From contig JAURYL010000077.1 in NCBI GenBank assembly GCA_030653935.1, positions 1 to 54,621 of the forward strand: a stretch of DNA of 54,621 nt, given 5' to 3'. The position numbers were made by a program, and so were the translations under genes. Source of the stretch: Pseudomonadota bacterium (lineage in GTDB: Bacteria; Pseudomonadota; Gammaproteobacteria; Burkholderiales; Thiobacillaceae). This document shows positions 49,525-54,621 of the stretch, piece by piece (within the stretch, counting starts at the first letter, position 1; every line of letters begins with the position of its first letter). The notes beneath the pieces are model-generated. The model made no database searches. It was not told the origin of the DNA and was given only the letters and a program-made list of their open reading frames with translations.

Positions 49525-51936
49525 ATGACACCCAGCACACACACCTCCAACCGCGATCTCATCATCGGTTTTCTGCTGATCATCGGCCTGTTGCTGGCGC
49601 TTGCCGGAACCGGGCTGTTTTATCTGCACACCCTGAATCAGACCATCAGCCGCATCGTCGAGGAAAACAACGAGCGCACCCGTCTGGCGACCGAGATGTA
49701 TATCGCCGCGCGCGAGCGCGCCTTGCAGTTGCACGCCATCCTTCAGGAAGACGACCCCTTCGCGCGCGATGAACTGGTGCCGCGTTTCCATGAACTGGCC
49801 GGCGTCTTTCGCGGCGCGCGGGAAAAGCTGCTGCAAATGCCCTTGTCTGCGCTGGAACGGACGCTGTTGCAACAACAGGGCTTGCATACCTCGCGCGGCT
49901 CCCTGGCTCAGGATGCGGTGCTCGATCTGGCCTTGAGCGACCGCAAGGGAGAAGCGCAACAAGTGTTGCTGACGCTGGCGATTCCGTCGCAGAACCTGGC
50001 CACGGTGCGCTTGCGGCAACTGCTCGACGAACAGCTTCGTGTCGGTCGTGAGGCCGCCAGCCGCGCGCGCGACCGCTACCAGTTGGCGCGCAAGCTGTTG
50101 ATCTCCAGCGCCCTGGCGGCGGCGCTCCTGGCCAGCCTGATCGCCGTGCTGGTGGTCCGGCGTCAGGACAAATTGTTGGCGAAACTGCGGGAAGGCGAGC
50201 GCGAGGCGCGCGCCATGTTGGCGAACATTCCGGTGCCGATCTGGTTCAAGGACCCCGCGTCGCGCATCCTCTGGTGTAACGCCGGTTTCGAGAAAATGAG
50301 CGGCCAAGCGCTGGCCTCACTCGTCAACGCCGGCGAGGCGGAGGTGTGGGGCGTCGAGCAAGGGTTGAAGAATGATGGCGAAGACAGAAGGGCGCTGGAG
50401 ACCGGGGAGGGCGTGCGCCAGGATTTGCGCGTGACCACACACGAGGGCATGGACGCGCACTATGTCGTCAGCCGCACCCCCATCGCCGGCGGCGATGCCG
50501 CCTGGAAGGGCGTGCTCTGCGTGGCGCAGGATCTGACCACGATGGAACGGATGTACGACCTGCTGGCGGAAACCAACAATGAATTGCAGGCGCAGAAGAC
50601 TGCGCTGGATGAACACGCCATCGTCAGCATCGCCGACATCAGCGGCTTCATTACCTACGTCAATGACAAGTTCTGTTCGATTTCCGGCTACGCTCGCGAT
50701 GAACTGATCGGGCGCAATCACAACATCCTGAATTCAGGCCTGCATGATCGCGATTACTTCGCCCGGATGTGGAAGACCATTTCCGGCGGCCAGGTCTGGC
50801 ATGGCGAAATCCGCAACCGGCGCCGCGATGGCGACTTTTATTGGGTCGATTCCACCATCGTCCCGTTCCTCGACCAGTCCGGGAAGCCGTATCAGTACAT
50901 CGGCATTCGTACCGACATCACCATTCGCAAGCAGATGGAAGAGTCGCTCCAGAACATCAATGTGGAGCTGCAACAGCGGGTCGACGAACGCACTGAGGCC
51001 CTGTCTCTGGCCATGAAGCAACTGGAGGCGGATATCGCCGAGCGCACCCGTTCGCAGGGGCTGCTGCAAACGCAATATGAGCAGTTGGAGAGCCTGCACC
51101 ACAAATTGCAGGAGGCGCAGACGCAATTGCTGCAATCGGAAAAACTCGCTTCCATCGGCCAGCTCGCCGCCGGTGTCGCGCACGAGATCAACAACCCCAT
51201 CGGCTACGTGCATTCCAACCTGGGTACGTTGGAAAAATATGTGAATGACCTGTTTACCCTGATCGGCCATTACGAGTCGGCGGAATCGGCCCTGCCAGAC
51301 GACGATCCGACGCGCGACGAACTGGCCGGGATGAAAAAGAAGCTGGATCTGATGTATCTGCGCGAGGATGTCCCGCAGTTGATGAACGAGTCGAAAGAGG
51401 GCATCACCCGGGTGCGCAAGATCGTCCAGGATTTGAAGGACTTCTCGCGCCTGGACAGCTCGCCGGATTGGCAGTACGCCAACCTGCATCAGGGCCTCGA
51501 CAGCACCCTCAACATCGCCCACAACGAGATCAAATACCAGGCCGATGTGGTGAAGGCGTATGGCGACATTCCCGAGGTTGAATGTCTGCCTTCGCAGTTG
51601 AACCAGGTGTTCATGAACCTCATGGTCAACGCCGCCCACGCCATCGAGGGCCCGCGCGGCACCATCACCCTGCGCACCGGCGTTGGCGCGGCGGGGGATG
51701 AAGTCTGGGTGGAAGTGGCGGATACCGGCAAGGGCATACCCGATGACGTCAAGAGCCGCATCTTCGACCCCTTCTTCACCACCAAACCGGTGGGCAAGGG
51801 CACCGGGCTCGGACTGTCGCTGGCCTACGGCATCATTCAGAAGCATCGCGGTCGCATCGAGGTGGAAAGCGAGGTGGGCAAGGGCACCACCTTCCGGGTG
51901 ACGTTGCCGATCAAACATGAGGCGGCGGCGGCCTGA
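49525..51936 (+). CDS. Membrane hybrid-free sensor histidine kinase with two PAS domains
   Basis: An 803-residue protein. TM1 is at ~10-34 (LIIGFLLIIGLLLALAGTGL) and a periplasmic helical sensor of four-helix-bundle type spans ~35-190. TM2 at ~195-215, two PAS domains (~230-350 and ~365-480; ADISGFITYVNDKFCSISGY) and a coiled coil follow. The kinase core has its His in AAGVAHEINNPIGYVHSN (near residue 551), and the ATPase has FMNLMVNAAHAIEG, DTGKGIPDDV and GKGTGLGLSLAYGI. There is no receiver of its own, so it must phosphorylate the separate receivers of this operon. The start MTPSTHTSNRD is 16 bp after the HDOD stop. Confidence 0.92.
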   Translation: MTPSTHTSNRDLIIGFLLIIGLLLALAGTGLFYLHTLNQTISRIVEENNERTRLATEMYIAARERALQLHAILQEDDPFARDELVPRFHELAGVFRGAREKLLQMPLSALERTLLQQQGLHTSRGSLAQDAVLDLALSDRKGEAQQVLLTLAIPSQNLATVRLRQLLDEQLRVGREAASRARDRYQLARKLLISSALAAALLASLIAVLVVRRQDKLLAKLREGEREARAMLANIPVPIWFKDPASRILWCNAGFEKMSGQALASLVNAGEAEVWGVEQGLKNDGEDRRALETGEGVRQDLRVTTHEGMDAHYVVSRTPIAGGDAAWKGVLCVAQDLTTMERMYDLLAETNNELQAQKTALDEHAIVSIADISGFITYVNDKFCSISGYARDELIGRNHNILNSGLHDRDYFARMWKTISGGQVWHGEIRNRRRDGDFYWVDSTIVPFLDQSGKPYQYIGIRTDITIRKQMEESLQNINVELQQRVDERTEALSLAMKQLEADIAERTRSQGLLQTQYEQLESLHHKLQEAQTQLLQSEKLASIGQLAAGVAHEINNPIGYVHSNLGTLEKYVNDLFTLIGHYESAESALPDDDPTRDELAGMKKKLDLMYLREDVPQLMNESKEGITRVRKIVQDLKDFSRLDSSPDWQYANLHQGLDSTLNIAHNEIKYQADVVKAYGDIPEVECLPSQLNQVFMNLMVNAAHAIEGPRGTITLRTGVGAAGDEVWVEVADTGKGIPDDVKSRIFDPFFTTKPVGKGTGLGLSLAYGIIQKHRGRIEVESEVGKGTTFRVTLPIKHEAAAA

Positions 51937-51946
51937 GCCGCCCCGG

Positions 51947-53056
51947 ATGGTCATGGTCCTGCACCCCCTGCTCGAACGCCAGATTCTCAAGTACCTCGAC
52001 CCCGAGGCGCCGGCGCTGCCGTCCGACTTCCTCGCGGCGGTGGATCGCGCCTATCGCCACGCCGATGACGCGCGCCAACGGGTCGAGCGTTCGATGTATC
52101 TGATGTCCGAGGAGCTGAACGCCCGTCTCGATGCGAAGTTGGTGATCGAGACCGCACTGAACCAGGAGAAGGCGGAACAGGCGGCTCTGATTGATCGTCT
52201 GGAAGAGGCGCACAACCAGTTGCTGCAATCGGAAAAAATGGCCTCCATCGGCCAGCTCGCCGCCGGTGTGGCGCATGAGATCAACAACCCCATCGGTTAC
52301 GTCAATTCCAACCTGGGCACCTTGCGCGTTTATGTCGGCCACCTGCTCAACGTCATCGCCGCGTTCGAGGCGGCGGAAGCCCTGCTCCCGGAGGGCGAGG
52401 CGAGAGAACGGATCAAGGCGACGAAACACAAGGCGGAGCTCGATTACCTGAAAACCGATGTCGTCGAGCTGTTGGCCGAGAGCCTGGATGGCATCGGCCG
52501 TGTGCGCCGCATCGTTCAGGACCTGAAAGAGTTTTCCCACACCGACACGGGAGAATGGGTGCTGGCCGATCTGCACAAGGGTCTGGAGTCCACCCTCAAC
52601 GTGGTCAACAACGAAATCAAATACAAGGCGCGGGTGGTCAGGGAATACGGCGAACTGCCCGCGCTGCGCTGCCTGCCCGCACAACTCAACCAGGTGTTCA
52701 TGAACCTGTTGGTCAACGCCGCCCATGCCATCGAGGCGCGGGGCACGATCACCATCCGCACCGGGCTTGAGGGTGAGGATGCCTGGGTGGAAATCGCCGA
52801 TACCGGCAAGGGCATGCCGGCGCATTTACTCACGCGCATCTTCGATCCCTTCTTCACCACCAAACCGGTCGGTGTGGGCACCGGTCTCGGCCTTTCCATT
52901 TCCTACGGCATCGTGCAGAAGCACGGCGGTCGCATCGAAGTGGAAAGCGAACCGGGCAAGGGCACCACTTTCCGCATCTGCCTGCCTGTTGTGTTGCCTG
53001 CTGTGTCGGCTGTTTCCCCACCGCCTCAATCACCCCAGAGTACCGATCATGAGTGA
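51947..53056 (+). CDS. Soluble histidine kinase, partner/paralogue of the upstream kinase
   Basis: A 369-residue kinase without membrane segment or recognisable sensor. Residues ~1-95 are helical and probably coiled. The H-box (AAGVAHEINNPIGYVNSN, His near 109) and ATPase (FMNLLVNAAHAIEA, DTGKGMPAHL, GVGTGLGLSISYGI) are very close to those of the preceding kinase, so one core was probably duplicated from the other. It may be driven by protein interaction or heterodimerise with its neighbour. Met at 51953 is an alternative start. Its last 8 bases overlap the next gene. Confidence 0.9.
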   Translation: MVMVLHPLLERQILKYLDPEAPALPSDFLAAVDRAYRHADDARQRVERSMYLMSEELNARLDAKLVIETALNQEKAEQAALIDRLEEAHNQLLQSEKMASIGQLAAGVAHEINNPIGYVNSNLGTLRVYVGHLLNVIAAFEAAEALLPEGEARERIKATKHKAELDYLKTDVVELLAESLDGIGRVRRIVQDLKEFSHTDTGEWVLADLHKGLESTLNVVNNEIKYKARVVREYGELPALRCLPAQLNQVFMNLLVNAAHAIEARGTITIRTGLEGEDAWVEIADTGKGMPAHLLTRIFDPFFTTKPVGVGTGLGLSISYGIVQKHGGRIEVESEPGKGTTFRICLPVVLPAVSAVSPPPQSPQSTDHE

Positions 53057-54344
53057 TCCCACCCCCATCACCCTGCTGTTCGTGGACGACGAGCCGTCCA
53101 TTCTGTCCTCGCTCAAGCGCTTGTTCCGGCCTCATGGCTACCAGATATTCACCGGCGAGGGCGGTCAGGCCGGCCTTGACGTTCTGGAGAAGGAACATGT
53201 CGACCTGGTCATTTCCGACATGCGGATGCCCGGGATGGATGGCGCCCATTTTCTGGAACAGGCGCGTTTGCGCTGGCCGGACACGATCCGCATCCTGCTG
53301 ACCGGCTATGCCGACATCGAATCCACCATCGCCGCCATCAACAAGGGCCAGATCTACCGCTACATCAACAAGCCCTGGGACGATAACGAAATCGTCCTGA
53401 TCGTGCGCGAAGCCCTGGAACGGCGTCGCCTGGAACAGGAAAACGGCCGCCTGAATTCGGTGGTGGAAGCGCAGAACAACGCGTTGCGCGAGCTCAACGC
53501 CGGCCTGGAACAAAAAGTGGCCGAGCGCACAGCAGAACTGGAGAAGGCGATCAAGTACGTGAAAACGGCCCACACCAGGCTGAAGACCGGTTTCGTCAAC
53601 ACCGTGCAGGCTTTTTCCAGCCTCACCGAGATGCGCGGCAAGAATCTTTCCGGCCACGCCCGCCGGGTGGCCGATCACGCGCGCAGCCTGGCGCGCATGC
53701 TGGAACTGCCGGACGCCGAGCAGCAGAACGTGTTGTTCGCGGCGCTATTGCATGACATCGGCAAGATCGGTCTGCCCGACGCGCTGCTGGAGCGCCCCTT
53801 CAACGTCCTGGATACCGAGGAGCGGGTCGAGGTGATGCGCCATCCGGAACGCGGCCAGCAGGCGCTGATGCAGATCGAGCAGCTCAGGGATGCCGCGCTG
53901 TTGATTCGCCACCACCACGAGCTCTACAACGGCAGCGGCTATCCGGACCACCTGGCGGGTGTCGCGATCCCCCTGGGCGCACGCATCCTGTGTGCCACCA
54001 ACGAATACGATGCGCTCATCAGCGGCACCATGACGCGGGAGCCGATGAAGCCCAAGGATGCCTTTTCTTATCTGATCGAGCAGCGCGGCAAGCGTTACGA
54101 CCCGGCGGTGATCGATCAGTACGTGGAAATTCTCTCCGAACAGTTGAAGAACGTGATCGATGAAATTCCGCTACGTCCGGCGTTGCTCAAGCCCGGCATG
54201 GTGTTGTCGCGCGATCTGTCGCACCGCGACGGCTACATGTTGCTGGCCAAGGGCTACGTCATAGATCCCGCCGTCATCACGCAGTTGTCCAAGATCGAGA
54301 CGACGGAGCACTACCACATCATGGTCTACGTCTGCCGCCAGTAG
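53049..54344 (+). CDS. Receiver-HD-GYP response regulator (c-di-GMP phosphodiesterase)
   Basis: A 431-residue RpfG-type regulator. The receiver is at ~5-125 (LLFVDDEPSILSSL, acceptor in VISDMRMPGMDG, INKPWDDNEI), followed by a coiled coil (~130-175) and an HD-GYP domain (~180-370). The domain has HDIGKIGLPDALLE (near 235) and HHHELYNGSGYPDHL (near 294) intact, so hydrolysis of c-di-GMP to GMP is expected. A C-terminal ~60-residue domain (LRPALLKPGMVLSRDL) resembles the small protein at 48340. The start overlaps the kinase stop by 8 bp. Confidence 0.94.
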   Translation: MSDPTPITLLFVDDEPSILSSLKRLFRPHGYQIFTGEGGQAGLDVLEKEHVDLVISDMRMPGMDGAHFLEQARLRWPDTIRILLTGYADIESTIAAINKGQIYRYINKPWDDNEIVLIVREALERRRLEQENGRLNSVVEAQNNALRELNAGLEQKVAERTAELEKAIKYVKTAHTRLKTGFVNTVQAFSSLTEMRGKNLSGHARRVADHARSLARMLELPDAEQQNVLFAALLHDIGKIGLPDALLERPFNVLDTEERVEVMRHPERGQQALMQIEQLRDAALLIRHHHELYNGSGYPDHLAGVAIPLGARILCATNEYDALISGTMTREPMKPKDAFSYLIEQRGKRYDPAVIDQYVEILSEQLKNVIDEIPLRPALLKPGMVLSRDLSHRDGYMLLAKGYVIDPAVITQLSKIETTEHYHIMVYVCRQ

Positions 54345-54356
54345 GGAACGGGTACG

Positions 54357-54582
54357 AAATAACTTCCGCATTCTGGCTGCACTGGCGGGCGCGCTGCCGC
54401 GTTGCCGCTCGCTTGCAGGGAGTGACCATGCGGCGCGACCGGCGCCTTGCATCGCATCCCGTCAGCACACCCATAATTGCACAAGTTCAGACTTCCTGAT
54501 CCCCCGCGCATTGGCAATGGCACTGTACCGTAGCCCGGTACAGGCGTGCGGCGCGCTGACTCCCCCCTTTGGAAAAGGGGGG
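54357..54582 (-). repeat. Dispersed repeat, right copy of an inverted pair
   Basis: This is the reverse-complement counterpart of 79-304, beginning 12 bp after the last stop codon of the signalling operon. It ends with the 9-bp C/G hairpin (54562-54582). It contains a false 65-codon frame on the minus strand whose residues (MPLPMRGGSGSLNL) match the false upstream extension of the gene at 381. The final 39 bases of the window hold nothing I can assign. Confidence 0.8.
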
Positions 54583-54621
54583 TTCCCGCTTGAACCTTCT
54601 GTGGGCGGCCTGCATCCGGGG

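Noticed and set aside
54326-54523. A 65-codon minus-strand gene at the right end
   Set aside because: It lies in the dispersed repeat, overlaps the end of the HD-GYP gene, and has no ribosome-binding site or family features.

Overview
The window reads as a high-GC betaproteobacterial chromosome segment. Nitrosomonadales-like or a related environmental group is my best guess, inferred from gene order and not from any search. Supporting blocks are rpoD-dnaG-yqeY-rpsU//tsaD, dxs-ispA-xseB, rpe-gph-trpE opposite apaG-mltA, and aroQ-accB-accC-prmA. Most of it is dense, ordinary housekeeping sequence with overlapping start and stop codons. Palindromic dispersed repeats sit in many of the gaps.

Layout. 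1-380 is repeat sequence, followed by a Tsx-like outer-membrane protein. 1.2-6.2 kb holds a degenerate HD-GYP protein, a CnoX-like thioredoxin/TPR protein, a DUF3025 protein and a GGDEF-EAL protein. 6.3-21.4 kb carries ppa, rpsT, dxs, ispA, xseB, a CAU tRNA, rpoD, dnaG, yqeY, rpsU, tsaD, plsY, folB, ubiX and neighbours. 21.5-22.6 kb has two divergent HTH regulators with candidate operators. 22.6-28.8 kb has an RpfE-like protein, trpE, gph, rpe, apaG, mltA and a YjfB-like small motility protein. 28.8-36.4 kb is a type IV pilus minor-pilin/tip cluster (pilV, pilW, pilX, pilY1). 36.5-46.1 kb has an orphan Phd antitoxin, a Pat-type lysine acetyltransferase opposite an HDAC-type deacetylase, a DUF3426 protein, prmA, accC, accB, aroQ and waaC. 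46.2-54.3 kb is a seven-gene signalling operon: EAL-REC, REC-PAS, a small protein, HDOD, two histidine kinases and REC-HD-GYP.

The most interesting theme is cyclic di-GMP. The pilus cluster carries two class I c-di-GMP (GEMM-I) riboswitches, one before pilV-pilW and one before pilX-pilY1. In both leaders a conserved element (GCCGCTCC) is complementary to the Shine-Dalgarno region of the downstream gene, so translational control looks likely. A conserved 5' hairpin competes with the aptamer's closing helix P1. The signalling operon encodes two different phosphodiesterase types (EAL and HD-GYP), each fused to a receiver and encoded with two related kinases. It has a candidate sigma-28 promoter. 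Its leader starts with a 20-position hairpin that has a recognisable relative directly before pilY1. I infer a circuit in which kinase-controlled c-di-GMP breakdown is read by RNA in front of the pilus tip genes. No part of it has been tested.

The two ends of the window carry inverted copies of one dispersed repeat of about 226 bp.
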